23,314 nt of DNA from a virus: positions 1 through 23,314 of IMG/VR virus record IMGVR_UViG_3300036832_001182. One strand, given 5' to 3'. Below, piece after piece: positions 6,347-15,173 of this stretch. The notes beneath the pieces were generated by a model that saw nothing but the letters and a program-made list of their open reading frames with translations, was not told where the DNA came from and made no database searches. A program made the position numbers and the translations under genes. Position 1 is the first letter of the stretch, and every line of letters begins with the position of its first letter.

Positions 6347-9300
6347 GGCCGCGAGGTTCTGATAAGCCCCCATGCCGCCGACCAGACCGAGGTTGTTGTA
6401 GGTCCAGTTGTCGTTGCGCATGATCCATAGATCGACGTTGTTGAGCTTGTAGCTCAGCGTGCCGGTGGCCGTGGCGAAGTCCAGGTAATAGCCTGCCTGG
6501 AATGAATACACCTTGCCGCTACCGCCGGCCCAGAAACCGAAGTTGGCGTCGTTGTTGGCAAAGACCGTGGTTGCCGACTGAATGCTGTTCGCGAAGATAC
6601 CTCCGTTCACCCCGAGGTTCTGCGCAACGACGACACCACCATTGTTGCGATTGATTGTGAGCGGCGCGCCGAGATAGTTACCCGCGTCATCGTAGCGGTA
6701 GATCGCGAAGTTCGTGCCGGCGTTGCTGCCAGTCTCAGCTTCGGGGGTGCCAACGGCGACAATCCAGCGAAGGCTGCTGCCGACGAGACTCTGAACGAAA
6801 TGCGGCTGTCCGGCTGGAGCGTTGAGGTTGAAACCACAGCCGTAGCCAGCGGGAGCATTCAATTGCATATATGCCCCGGCGCCATTCCCATACACCGAGA
6901 GCGATCCGGTCTCCAATAGGGTCATGGCGGTCGCAAGTGTCGCGACACCGCCGACCGTTCCTATTGTTAGTGCCGTCGCCCATTGCCAGCCATTCAGGCT
7001 GCCAGCACTTTGGAAGACGTAGCCTTTCTCGGCCCGCTGATACCGGAAGTTCGTGCCGTCGTAGTAGATGTTGCTGGCGATGTTCTGCGCCGTGATGCCC
7101 CAGCCGAACAACCAGCCACCACCGTTCACCGGATTGGGCGCCGCCTGATTGGAAGGCGGCGGGATGCCGACACCGAAGTTGCCGTTGGGACCAAAGACCG
7201 AGGCGGCATTGCTGCCAGCCTGGATGGTGAGCGGTGCCCCGGAAGGCGCATGAGCCGTCAATGAATTGATGGTCATTGCGCCAGTCGCGCGGTTGACGGT
7301 GTAGACCGTCGTATAACCGTTGCCGGTATCGTTCACCGCTTGAAGTTGCAGATTGTTGCCGACGTTGCCGCCGCTTTCCGCCGTGCCGTCCAGTGACCAC
7401 AGCCAGCGGGACAGGTTGCCGACCCGGAAACCCAGCGCGCACGCCTGCCCCTGGATGGCATTGAGCGCCAGCCCATTGGACCCCGCGGGCGGACTGATGA
7501 TCAGGGTGCCGGTCATCGTGTCGCCGGTCTTCTGGACATACTGACCGAGGGTGACGCGACTATCCACATATTGCTTGGTCACGGCGCCAAGCGGCAGATT
7601 TGGATCAGCCGCGAGTACTAAGTTGCCGGCCACCCCGATGTGAGTCGTGTCATACAGGTAGAGGCCAAGGCTGGGCGTGCCGCCGGTATTTGAGTTGATG
7701 GCGAAATTCAGAGACGGATGCGCAGCCGAGCCGGACGGGATCGACAGACCAAAGGTGCCAAATGATCCAGCCCAAATCGCGTTGGTCGGATAGACAATAC
7801 CACCCGAGCCGTCGTTGACGTAGAAATCGATCCCGTTGCCGTAGCTGCCCGCCGTAGCGTCGTGGCGCGTCGCAATCCAGTGGCGGTAACTGCCGCCGTA
7901 ATAGTCGAATTGCATCTGGGCAAAATTCTGCTGCCGGGCAGCGGTATCGCCATTCCTCACTGCATAGGTGAGGGAATTCGCATTGCCGGCACGATCTGCC
8001 GAGAACATCGAAACCGGCCCCGTCGTGGTATCGCCGGGAGCCGGCATCGCCAGCAAAGCAAAATTGCCGCCGGAGTTGCATAGCGCGAGGTAGTTTTGTG
8101 TATTGCTGTCAGGGATGCCGATGGCAGGATTTCTGCCATTGCTCGTGACGTTGAGCGACAGGCCCAAATTGCTGGCGGACCACTGATCTCCATATGATAA
8201 CCAAACCGGCGGATTAAATATCACCCGGGTCGGATCAAGCCGGGCGATCAGGGTAGTTGAGCTATAAAAATCGTGGTGCCCTGTGACAGTGTTGTAATTC
8301 AGCGTACTGCCGGTGACCGAGAATCCGTAGGTCGAACCGGTGCCGCCATCCCAGAGCGTGATGTGCCTGGATGTATCCTGCGGTCCGGTGGCCACCGCTC
8401 CACCGAAACTTATGCCACCGGACATAACGCCGCCGCCAAGCGGCAAGTAGCCGCCGCCAGCGACTGCACCGGTCAGAGCATCACGCACGAATGCCGTGGT
8501 CGCGATGAAGGTCGTATTGTCGCCGCGCGCCCGTGTGCTGCTGACATTATTCAGCGGGTAGATGCCGGCAGTGTCGGTCCACAGCGCCCACGATCCGCCA
8601 CCCGGGATCGTGATCGTCCCGCCGCTCGCGCCCTGGATGGTGACCGGCTGCGAATTGGTGTTGTTGAAATTCCAAAAGAGCCGCGTCGTGGTGGCCACCG
8701 GCATGGTGATCGTCGCCGGACCAGTCGGGCTGCCGTAGATGTAGAGGTAGCCGTAATTCACCTGATCGGCAGTTGGAGACGCAGCGCCCGAAGCCACGTT
8801 GATGACATTCCGCGAGCCGGCCCGGTCGGCGTACTGTTTTGGCACAGCGAACAACGCGGAAGTCGGATCACCCGGGAGGCTAAGCCATAGCCGAGAGAAA
8901 TTCGTAGAGCCGTCCAACTGAAAAGCGATATTGCCGGCAGCGATGATATTCAGACTGCCGCTGGTCATGCTGAAGCCGCCCCAACCGTCAAACAGCGAGA
9001 TATGGCGACTCATGTCAGTCGCACTGCCCACAGTCGTGGAGCCGAATGAAAGACCGGCGTTGAAGTGCGATGCAGCGTTGGTGGTGAGGCCGCCCGCCAG
9101 CACCTCGTTGCCGCCGCTGTCCAGCGTGAAACGATTCTGCGCCCACGACCAGCCGCCGATGCGAAACAGACCGCCGCTTCCCAGGCCCATCGTGGTCGCA
9201 ACATTGCCGCCCACGTCGAGACCGATCACAGCATCGGCCGTGCTACTCGTGGTGTGTATTCCCAGCGACATAACGGTCGAAGCAAAGCTACCGTCCTTAC

Positions 9301-12300
9301 GGACATCCAACCCACCATGCACCGTGGTGTCGGTCGCGTAGAAGTCGATGGCGGTAGCCGTGGTGCCACTGCGCGTAACGGTAAGCCAGGATGGCGCGGC
9401 GCTGTAGACATCGTTGACCAGCCGGAAAAGCAAGCTGGTCCCGTTGACGAGCAAGTCCCAGTTATTCGCATCCGTGCCGTTACCGGCAGTCATAAACTGA
9501 AGCGCTCCACTCGAAATTGTGGTGGATTGGAGCGCGAGGCTATTGCCGCCACTGATATTCAGGCCGCCGGTCAGTGTCCCGCCGGTCAATTTGAGGTAGT
9601 TGCCGCTAACAAAGCTTTGGGTGGCCAATGCACCCTGGTCATTGCCGTCCACAAAGGCATGGACAGCGCCGCCGGCCCACGTGAAGGCCATCGCGTTGCC
9701 GCCACCGGTCACACCAGAATATTGAATGCCTGGGCCGTAGTTAAGTGTGAGCGTGCCGCCCCAGTTGAGCGACATGATATTGTTGATAGTGCCGCCACTG
9801 TTGATGACCTGATACCAGCGGAAACCCCCGGCAGTGTAGTAGAGGTTGACGAAATCGGTCTCGCCCTGGCCCTGGGTGTAGTTGTTGCCGATCACCGTGC
9901 CCCAGGTGCCGAGGCCAGCGACCGTTCCCATGTTGGAACCGGCCCATAAAGTGCCAGAGATGTTCGCGTTGCCGCTGACCGTCTCATTGCCGGTGACCGT
10001 CAGACTGCCAGAGAAGGTCGCGGCGCCACTTCCGATGTTGAGTTGATCGGCCTGACCGATCACAAAGACATGGTGGCTGTTGGCGTCGCAGTTGTAGTTG
10101 AACCGTGCCCCGGTGACGCAGAAGCCGAAAAGGCCGCTGTAGAAGTCGATGCCCTTCGACAAATCCCAGTTGTTGCTGACCACCGCGCTGCGGAAATCGA
10201 TGCCGGCGCCGAAGCTTCCGTGACCGTCCTGGGTGAGCGGGCCGGAGTTTTGGATACCAACATTCGATAGGATTTGCTGAAGGAAGACCATCCGATTGGC
10301 CTTCACCCAGGTCAGATTGACGGTGATCCCACTGCCGGTGAAGCCCGGCGCAGCAGTGAGTGCGATGGGATTGGCCGGCGCCGATGCCCCGAAGAAATTT
10401 GCCGGGGTGACATCGAGGCGGATGGCCGTTGCCGCGCCCGCGCTGGCAGCGGTGACCGTGTAGATATTCGCGTAGTTGTCATAGTAGCGGTCGTTGGCGG
10501 CAACGCTGGCACCTGCCGCGACGATAGCGACCGCGGTCGCCTTCCATCCTGATGCATCGAAGAACAGGTCGCTGGTGGAGTTGTAGATATTGAGAGTGCT
10601 CGCCTGCAACGACTGAAAATGGCCAGCGCCAGCCGTCCAGATATTGCCACCGCGGGTATCAAACGTGATGCCCATCAGTCCGCCGGGAATGGTCTGGCTG
10701 CCAACCAGCGTGGTCATGCCAATGCCGAACCACGAACCCATCTGCCAGTTGGCACCGGCGAGCCACGCGCCATCGACGCCGCCTGTGCCTGCGCTGGCAT
10801 AACCGGCACTGCCAAATTGGACCTGACTTGTGCCCGACATATTGATGTTGCCGGTCATGCTGCCGCCAGCGAGCGGCAGGTAGTTATTCAGCAAGGTCTT
10901 GACCGCATCGACGTATTGTTTCGTCGCCACACCGAGCGCCGTCGTTGGATCACCCGACATCACCATCGGTTCATAGGCACTAATCTGGCCGGAATTTATC
11001 CCAAAAACTAGGGAGCTATTGCTGTAAAAAGCGTGGGTATTTCCGCTGATATAATTCAGCGCGCTGTTGGAGGTGACGCTGAAGCCGTAGTTGGGCGAAT
11101 AGAGTTCAATGTGATGCGACAGGTCAAACGGGTTAGCTGCCGTGGTGGATGTGAAACCAATGCCGGCGCCGTTGCCCATGGTAAGCGGGCCGGTCATCGT
11201 ATCGCCGACCTGTTCCACATACAACGAGTCAGCTTCCTCACGGGTCAGCGAAGAACCATAAATCTGATACCACTGGGCTTCGGCTGTTGAGTAGATCAGC
11301 TCTGAGCCGCGGTCGAGGATGGTGCCTTGCGGCAACCCAGGCACACTGACCAGGATCGGCGTCATGCCAGTGCTGGAAGCCGTATTCACCGTGTAGGAAT
11401 ACTCATTGTCAACGGTGACCGTGGACAGGTCCGGCGTGTTGGTGTCCGCGTCATAGACGCCCTGCCACAACCTGCCTTGGCTGTTGATCAGCAGATCGAC
11501 GTATTCCTTCGACGTGGCGTCCTTGGTCTGCGTCGGCATCGCGAGGCCGGTCAATTCGTAGCCGGCCATCTGAAGGACACCCTGCATGGTGTCGCCAGTG
11601 ATCAGGACGTATTTGCCCTGTGGACTGAGGTTGTCCACGTAGCTCTTGTTGACCGCTTCCATAGCCAAGGTCGGCGCGTGGTCCAGCATCAGGTTAACGC
11701 CGGACTGCAAGGCGACTGTGAGTGGCGTCGAGCTTGAATAAACCCCAAGCAAGTCGCCAACATAGGCTCCGGCGCTGGTGAAATAACTCAGGTAAAGATT
11801 GCCGCCCCAATTGGAGAAGGCTAGGGCGTTGGCGGAATTTGCCCCTGCTTGAATGTAGAGGCCAGGATTGACGCCGCCGCTTGACGTAAGTGTAAGGTTC
11901 CGTGCGATTTGAGCGGTGTTGACGTTGGTGTCGATGGTCAGGCCACCGGTCAGTCGCCCTCCGACGAGAGGCAGGAAGCCATTGTCCACATACTGCTTCG
12001 GCACCGCCTGCAACGCGGTGGAGGGATTGCCCGCCAGGGTAACGGTGGAACCAAAGGTGGCCGACAGATCAACACCCAAAGCGCCGCTGACATGCAGGCC
12101 GTTGGCAATCAGCACCTGTCCGGTCGCACGCACGATCTGCAAAGTTGCGGTGGCATCAAGCTGCGCACCGGCATCAGAGAACCGGTTGAGGTAGAAGTTG
12201 CTTCCCGCGTTGCTGCCGCTCTCAGCCTCGGTGGTGCCAAGCTGCATTGACCAGCGAGCGAGGCCGCCACGTTCCGCGAACAGCGCCATGGCCAATCCGG

Positions 12301-14071
12301 GCGCAGCGTCGAAGGTGATCGTGGTCCAGTCGGTGGCGCCCGGCGGCGCGACGATGTGGATGCTGTTGGCGCTGTTGCCGGTGATCAGCAGCGAACCGTT
12401 CGGGTTCGATGCAACGTTGGCAATGGTCAGCAGGCCGGTCAGTGTCCCGCCAACCAGTTGTAGGTAGCGCGCGTCGGCTTGTGCTTGAGTGAGCTTGGTA
12501 TCGGCATATTGCCTGGTGACGGCGCCGAGCGGATTTGTCGGATCACCAGCCAAAATGAGCAACCCAGTAGCCCGCGCGATCGTAATCGCGTTCGGTAGCT
12601 GCGTAGTCCCATCATCAGCATAGGCAAACAACTCAAAGTCGCTGCCCGCATTCGAACCACTCTCAGCCACACCATTGATGCGCAGCCGCCAGCGTTCCAA
12701 GGATGCGGTGCGGAAGCTGATATACCGGCCCGATCCAGCTTGACCATTCAGGAACAGATGACCGACGCCAGTGGTGTCTGTGCCAATGGTAAGTTGACCA
12801 GTGAGGGTGCCACCAGTCAGTTGCAAATAACGCGCGTCGCCCAACGCAGGCACCGCGGCATTCACAAATGCCGTGCTGGCAAGCTGTGTGGTGTTGGTGC
12901 CTGGTGCGGCGGTAACACTGGTGACCGATCCGCTGAAAGCTGCCGTCGTGCCGCTCAGGCCGGCAGCAAGAGCCACGGCTTTGTCGAAACTGTAACCGGC
13001 AATGCCGCTGGTCGTGAAGGCAATCGGATTGGTAGTGCCGGACCCCGCCGTGATGGTCAGCTTGTTGGTGTTGCCCACCCCGACCGTCAGCCGGGAAACC
13101 GTGGTCGCCAGCGCAGACAGCGTGCCGACCATCTGCACCGGCACGTTGAAGTAGGCATAGACGCTGGCGAGGCCGCCCCCGGCGTAGAACCACATCCACT
13201 TGTTTGCCGTGTCGCCCGTGCCATCGGCGTTCGCCGCACCAAATACAAACTGTCCAGAACTAGGATAGATACCATAGCTCAGGCTCGCGCTGGCGTCCGG
13301 CATCGCGTAGCTAGGCGCGATCAGCGGACTGGTCAGCTTGCCACCGGATGACCACGCCGCGCTCGCCCGCATGTAGGCATTGCCGTCATTCGGCGCCTCA
13401 GGGAAGCCGTCTCCGACATGCGCATTGAAATACTGCAACGTCACCGGCTGGAGCGCAGCGGCAGGGTCAGCGGCGAGGGTCAACGTGCCGGTCAGCGTGC
13501 CGCCGGTAAGCTGCAACGCCAGTGGTGCCCAGAGCAGACTATCACTGCCTAGCCGCACATAGTTGTTGGGATCAGTGCTGACCGCGGTTGGTCCAGCGGG
13601 ACCGGGCGCGCCATCAGCTCCTGGCGGTCCTTGGACGCCATCTGCACCAGGTGGTCCAGGCGGCCCGGCCGGACCTGTCTCACCTCCCTGGTTAATAGCG
13701 ACCACCCATTGCGCCGTGTTGGGATCAATATACCAGACATAAAGCTGCGTGCCGACGCTGTCGAACCACAGATCGCCGGAATTAGGATTGGCAGGTGGCG
13801 TATCCGCGACGGTGACCGAGGCGCTGCCTCCGCCACCTCCCGTGCTGGCATCGAAGATCAGCTTGCGCCCGGTTGGGTCGATCGAAGTCGGCACACCCAT
13901 CCACAGCCGCACCGGGTCCGATTGCTCCAGGGCAAGCTGGCCGTCGAGCAGCGACAATGGCGCCGGCGGATTGTTCGGCACCGTGGTGCGCAGATGCTGC
14001 ACCACGTTGCCCTGCGCACTGGCGGCGCGCGGAACAGGCAGAGGCCGGAAGAAGGTAAAGCCGTCAGGCAT
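6017..14071 (-). CDS. Giant tail fibre (2684 aa) with collagen-like stretch, hinge repeats and S74 chaperone
   Basis: The ATG at 14071 shares one base with the upstream TGA; a TTG codon just before it is a less likely start. The N-terminus (FTFFRPLPVPRAASAQGNVV) probably anchors to the tail. A small beta unit 'NSGDLWFDS...YVWYID' follows at about residues 98-118. Next are about 11 Gly-X-Y triplets (about 130-162), a short collagen-like trimer seed. The shaft has about ten hinge motifs of the type 'GGTLTGxLxL' and about eight 'DPxxALxAVxKQYVD' motifs. Four copies of an 'ERW...AESGSNAGSNF' module are also present, along with many jelly-like repeats rich in Gly, Asn, Thr and aromatic residues. 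The last 109 residues, from about Ser2576 (SERRFKFDI), are an S74 auto-cleaving chaperone with 'EIGFIVEEMLPVMPEVV'. The frame is uninterrupted over 8 kb. It is a host-recognition fibre, unusually long. Confidence 0.92.
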   Translation of the reverse strand: MPDGFTFFRPLPVPRAASAQGNVVQHLRTTVPNNPPAPLSLLDGQLALEQSDPVRLWMGVPTSIDPTGRKLIFDASTGGGGGSASVTVADTPPANPNSGDLWFDSVGTQLYVWYIDPNTAQWVVAINQGGETGPAGPPGPPGADGVQGPPGADGAPGPAGPTAVSTDPNNYVRLGSDSLLWAPLALQLTGGTLTGTLTLAADPAAALQPVTLQYFNAHVGDGFPEAPNDGNAYMRASAAWSSGGKLTSPLIAPSYAMPDASASLSYGIYPSSGQFVFGAANADGTGDTANKWMWFYAGGGLASVYAYFNVPVQMVGTLSALATTVSRLTVGVGNTNKLTITAGSGTTNPIAFTTSGIAGYSFDKAVALAAGLSGTTAAFSGSVTSVTAAPGTNTTQLASTAFVNAAVPALGDARYLQLTGGTLTGQLTIGTDTTGVGHLFLNGQAGSGRYISFRTASLERWRLRINGVAESGSNAGSDFELFAYADDGTTQLPNAITIARATGLLILAGDPTNPLGAVTRQYADTKLTQAQADARYLQLVGGTLTGLLTIANVASNPNGSLLITGNSANSIHIVAPPGATDWTTITFDAAPGLAMALFAERGGLARWSMQLGTTEAESGSNAGSNFYLNRFSDAGAQLDATATLQIVRATGQVLIANGLHVSGALGVDLSATFGSTVTLAGNPSTALQAVPKQYVDNGFLPLVGGRLTGGLTIDTNVNTAQIARNLTLTSSGGVNPGLYIQAGANSANALAFSNWGGNLYLSYFTSAGAYVGDLLGVYSSSTPLTVALQSGVNLMLDHAPTLAMEAVNKSYVDNLSPQGKYVLITGDTMQGVLQMAGYELTGLAMPTQTKDATSKEYVDLLINSQGRLWQGVYDADTNTPDLSTVTVDNEYSYTVNTASSTGMTPILVSVPGLPQGTILDRGSELIYSTAEAQWYQIYGSSLTREEADSLYVEQVGDTMTGPLTMGNGAGIGFTSTTAANPFDLSHHIELYSPNYGFSVTSNSALNYISGNTHAFYSNSSLVFGINSGQISAYEPMVMSGDPTTALGVATKQYVDAVKTLLNNYLPLAGGSMTGNINMSGTSQVQFGSAGYASAGTGGVDGAWLAGANWQMGSWFGIGMTTLVGSQTIPGGLMGITFDTRGGNIWTAGAGHFQSLQASTLNIYNSTSDLFFDASGWKATAVAIVAAGASVAANDRYYDNYANIYTVTAASAGAATAIRLDVTPANFFGASAPANPIALTAAPGFTGSGITVNLTWVKANRMVFLQQILSNVGIQNSGPLTQDGHGSFGAGIDFRSAVVSNNWDLSKGIDFYSGLFGFCVTGARFNYNCDANSHHVFVIGQADQLNIGSGAATFSGSLTVTGNETVSGNANISGTLWAGSNMGTVAGLGTWGTVIGNNYTQGQGETDFVNLYYTAGGFRWYQVINSGGTINNIMSLNWGGTLTLNYGPGIQYSGVTGGGNAMAFTWAGGAVHAFVDGNDQGALATQSFVSGNYLKLTGGTLTGGLNISGGNSLALQSTTISSGALQFMTAGNGTDANNWDLLVNGTSLLFRLVNDVYSAAPSWLTVTRSGTTATAIDFYATDTTVHGGLDVRKDGSFASTVMSLGIHTTSSTADAVIGLDVGGNVATTMGLGSGGLFRIGGWSWAQNRFTLDSGGNEVLAGGLTTNAASHFNAGLSFGSTTVGSATDMSRHISLFDGWGGFSMTSGSLNIIAAGNIAFQLDGSTNFSRLWLSLPGDPTSALFAVPKQYADRAGSRNVINVASGAASPTADQVNYGYLYIYGSPTGPATITMPVATTTRLFWNFNNTNSQPVTIQGASGGTITIPGGGSWALWTDTAGIYPLNNVSSTRARGDNTTFIATTAFVRDALTGAVAGGGYLPLGGGVMSGGISFGGAVATGPQDTSRHITLWDGGTGSTYGFSVTGSTLNYNTVTGHHDFYSSTTLIARLDPTRVIFNPPVWLSYGDQWSASNLGLSLNVTSNGRNPAIGIPDSNTQNYLALCNSGGNFALLAMPAPGDTTTGPVSMFSADRAGNANSLTYAVRNGDTAARQQNFAQMQFDYYGGSYRHWIATRHDATAGSYGNGIDFYVNDGSGGIVYPTNAIWAGSFGTFGLSIPSGSAAHPSLNFAINSNTGGTPSLGLYLYDTTHIGVAGNLVLAADPNLPLGAVTKQYVDSRVTLGQYVQKTGDTMTGTLIISPPAGSNGLALNAIQGQACALGFRVGNLSRWLWSLDGTAESGGNVGNNLQLQAVNDTGNGYTTVYTVNRATGAMTINSLTAHAPSGAPLTIQAGSNAASVFGPNGNFGVGIPPPSNQAAPNPVNGGGWLFGWGITAQNIASNIYYDGTNFRYQRAEKGYVFQSAGSLNGWQWATALTIGTVGGVATLATAMTLLETGSLSVYGNGAGAYMQLNAPAGYGCGFNLNAPAGQPHFVQSLVGSSLRWIVAVGTPEAETGSNAGTNFAIYRYDDAGNYLGAPLTINRNNGGVVVAQNLGVNGGIFANSIQSATTVFANNDANFGFWAGGSGKVYSFQAGYYLDFATATGTLSYKLNNVDLWIMRNDNWTYNNLGLVGGMGAYQNLAASERRFKFDIEDAPQGLEQIIAMRPVTFRRRKIRPTDPEPAIRKEIGFIVEEMLPVMPEVVTDLSHLEWDGDPDDQPMHGLDTSVLIPVLVNAVKELAARLAAVEARTLH
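7498..13516 (-). repeat. Hinge and 'KQYVD' repeats of the giant fibre shaft
   Basis: About ten diverged protein repeats of the form 'L-x-L-[TV]-G-G-[TR]-L-T-G-x-L-[TN]-[IL]' or its 'TGDTMTG' variant occur from near 13516 to near 7498. Most are paired with an 'A-V-x-K-Q-Y-V-D' segment, for example near 12500, 11985, 10915, 8830 and 7565. The repeats are irregularly spaced and separated by different shaft domains. This is typical of phage fibres built by module duplication and exchange. Confidence 0.8.
13586..13684 (-). other. Collagen-like Gly-X-Y stretch in the giant fibre
   Basis: Eleven consecutive Gly-X-Y triplets (GET, GPA, GPP, GPP, GAD, GVQ, GPP, GAD, GAP, GPA, GPT) are encoded here. 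A run of this length can form a short triple helix, so it supports a trimeric fibre. It lies between the N-terminal anchor and the first hinge, where a rigid spacer would be useful. Confidence 0.9.
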
Positions 14072-14595
14072 CAACTACCCCAGCGCATCATGACACCTCT
14101 GCTCCAGGTCAGCACCAGGCCGGAGAGGGTATCCGGCACGTTGTCACCCAGCACCTCATAGCCACCAATGCCGACCATGCGCATCAGCCAATAGAACCGC
14201 TGGCCATACATGGTATAGTTCCAGGGTCCGGCGCCCTCCATCGCGGTGACATTGACATCATAACTGACTGAGACCTTGCTGACGCTCTTGTTGGTCATCA
14301 GCCCCTTGGCGAGGCCGGGCACTCCGTTGCCGCTGCCCTGCATGGCATAGGCCGACAGAGCCAGCATGTGCGCCGTCATCAGCTCCACACCAGGCTGGAT
14401 CAGAGTAACCCATACCAGAGGATCAAGTGCTGCGGATGACATGTCAAGATAGAACTGCACCTGGCTGTCGGGATATTTCGTCGTGTCACCGAACTCGGGG
14501 AAGTGAGAACGAAAAGTCGGCGGATCGGATATCGTCGAAGTGGGAATGACCGGAGGCGCTGGTGTGCCAGCAGGCAGAACGACGGCGCCGCTCAT
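14071..14595 (-). CDS. DUF4054-type head-tail adaptor protein
   Basis: The protein has 174 residues; its start overlaps the upstream stop by four bases (ATGA). 'FRSHFPEFGDTTKYPDSQVQ' (about residues 28-47) is the family's hallmark opening, in which an 'F-P-E-F' turn is followed by a helix whose remnants cover residues 43-58. 'ELMTAHMLALSAYAMQGSG' continues the helical bundle. A beta segment 'VSKVSVSYDVN' and 'YTMYGQRFYWLMRM' follow, with the usual 'T-x-Y-G-x-x-Y' box. DUF4054 proteins are adaptors placed between portal and tail, next to the capsid genes, as here. The C-terminus (LSGLVLTWSRGVMMRWGS) is slightly longer than the box requires. Assignment is strong on motif and context. Confidence 0.88.
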   Translation of the reverse strand: MSGAVVLPAGTPAPPVIPTSTISDPPTFRSHFPEFGDTTKYPDSQVQFYLDMSSAALDPLVWVTLIQPGVELMTAHMLALSAYAMQGSGNGVPGLAKGLMTNKSVSKVSVSYDVNVTAMEGAGPWNYTMYGQRFYWLMRMVGIGGYEVLGDNVPDTLSGLVLTWSRGVMMRWGS

Positions 14596-14951
14596 CGCAC
14601 AGGCTCGACCCTGACGACATTCGGCGGAATAGCCGCAGCACGCGGCATTGTGGAACCGACCGGCATCGGCTGCGTCGGGTCAGTCGGTTCCTCTGTCTTG
14701 CTTTGCTGCTGCAGAACATACTCCGCTGTGCCAGGTCCCTTCGGCGGTTCCTGATACCCCTTCAGATGCGCACGCACATACCAGTGCGCAGCGATCTTGT
14801 CCTCGACATCATAGATGCCGATGTCAAAATACTGCATCACCGACGGCTGGGTCACCGTCATCATCTTGTCGGGGTCCATTGGGTCCTGCGTCTTGACCAC
14901 CACGGGATCGAGCTGCAGGGTGAATGGCTTCACCACCTGGATTGTCGGCAT
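14592..14951 (-). CDS. Small phage-associated protein (STY1053-like)
   Basis: The protein has 119 residues. Its ATG at 14951 shares one base with the stop of the Acb2-like gene. The core 'VKPFTLQLDP...YFDIGIYDVEDKIAAHWYVRAHLKG' (about residues 7-66) reads as a beta strand, then a segment ending in 'AxHWYVRAH'. That resembles small phage proteins annotated as the STY1053 family, usually found between capsid and head-tail genes. The rest (about 70-119) is Pro/Glu-rich and probably disordered. No catalytic motif is visible. A virion or assembly role is inferred from position, between the capsid module and the DUF4054 adaptor; the family name is from memory and only moderately certain. Confidence 0.72.
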   Translation of the reverse strand: MPTIQVVKPFTLQLDPVVVKTQDPMDPDKMMTVTQPSVMQYFDIGIYDVEDKIAAHWYVRAHLKGYQEPPKGPGTAEYVLQQQSKTEEPTDPTQPMPVGSTMPRAAAIPPNVVRVEPVR

Positions 14952-15151
14952 CAGGTTCCCTCCTGGTATAGCCGCGCCCGCACGGCGGCGTCTTTAGCCT
15001 CAAGCAGTTTGCGCAGTGCCATCAACCGCTCAGGATTGCGCGGCAGAGTAGCGATCAATTGCTCAGCCAGCACGCCAAATGGCTTCGACACTTCCTTCAG
15101 ATGATCCTGAAGGTGGTCATAGGCAAAGAACTGCAGGATTGGATCATCCAT
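14951..15151 (-). CDS. Acb2/Tad1-hairpin-like protein, possible anti-CBASS nucleotide sponge
   Basis: The protein has 66 residues from the ATG at 15151, chosen because GAAGGAG lies six bases upstream; longer in-frame readings run back through the non-coding gap. The sequence 'FFAYDHLQDHLKEVSKPF' then 'AEQLIATLPRNPERLMAL' and 'RKLLEAKDAAVRARL' forms two helices joined by a turn. This matches the small phage family now described as the Acb2/Tad1 hairpin domain ('HL..VS.PF..LA....LP..PER..ALRKLLEAKDAAVRA'). Known Acb2 proteins bind cyclic di- or trinucleotides and so block CBASS, and some Tad1 proteins block Thoeris signalling. Here the gene sits right after the major capsid gene, where such proteins are often found. 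Family membership is fairly sure; nucleotide binding by this one is inferred. Confidence 0.8.
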   Translation of the reverse strand: MDDPILQFFAYDHLQDHLKEVSKPFGVLAEQLIATLPRNPERLMALRKLLEAKDAAVRARLYQEGT

Positions 15152-15157
15152 GATATT

Positions 15158-15164
15158 CTCCTTC
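15158..15164 (-). promoter_or_regulatory. Ribosome-binding site of the Acb2-like gene
   Basis: GAAGGAG on the minus strand lies six bases before the ATG at 15151. It decides the short 66-codon reading over in-frame extensions that would run through the structured gap behind the capsid gene. Confidence 0.85.
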
Positions 15165-15173
15165 AAGTGTGCT

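Noticed and set aside
9065-9949. Plus-strand open frame (294 codons) within the giant fibre
   Set aside because: It is antisense to the repetitive fibre shaft and lacks any motif.
7498-13516. Fibre repeats as a CRISPR array or DNA-level tandem repeat
   Set aside because: The units are diverged, irregularly spaced and conserved at protein level within one coding frame.
13586-13684. Collagen-like stretch as eukaryotic contamination
   Set aside because: Short Gly-X-Y runs are common in phage fibres, and this one sits in a continuous fibre frame.
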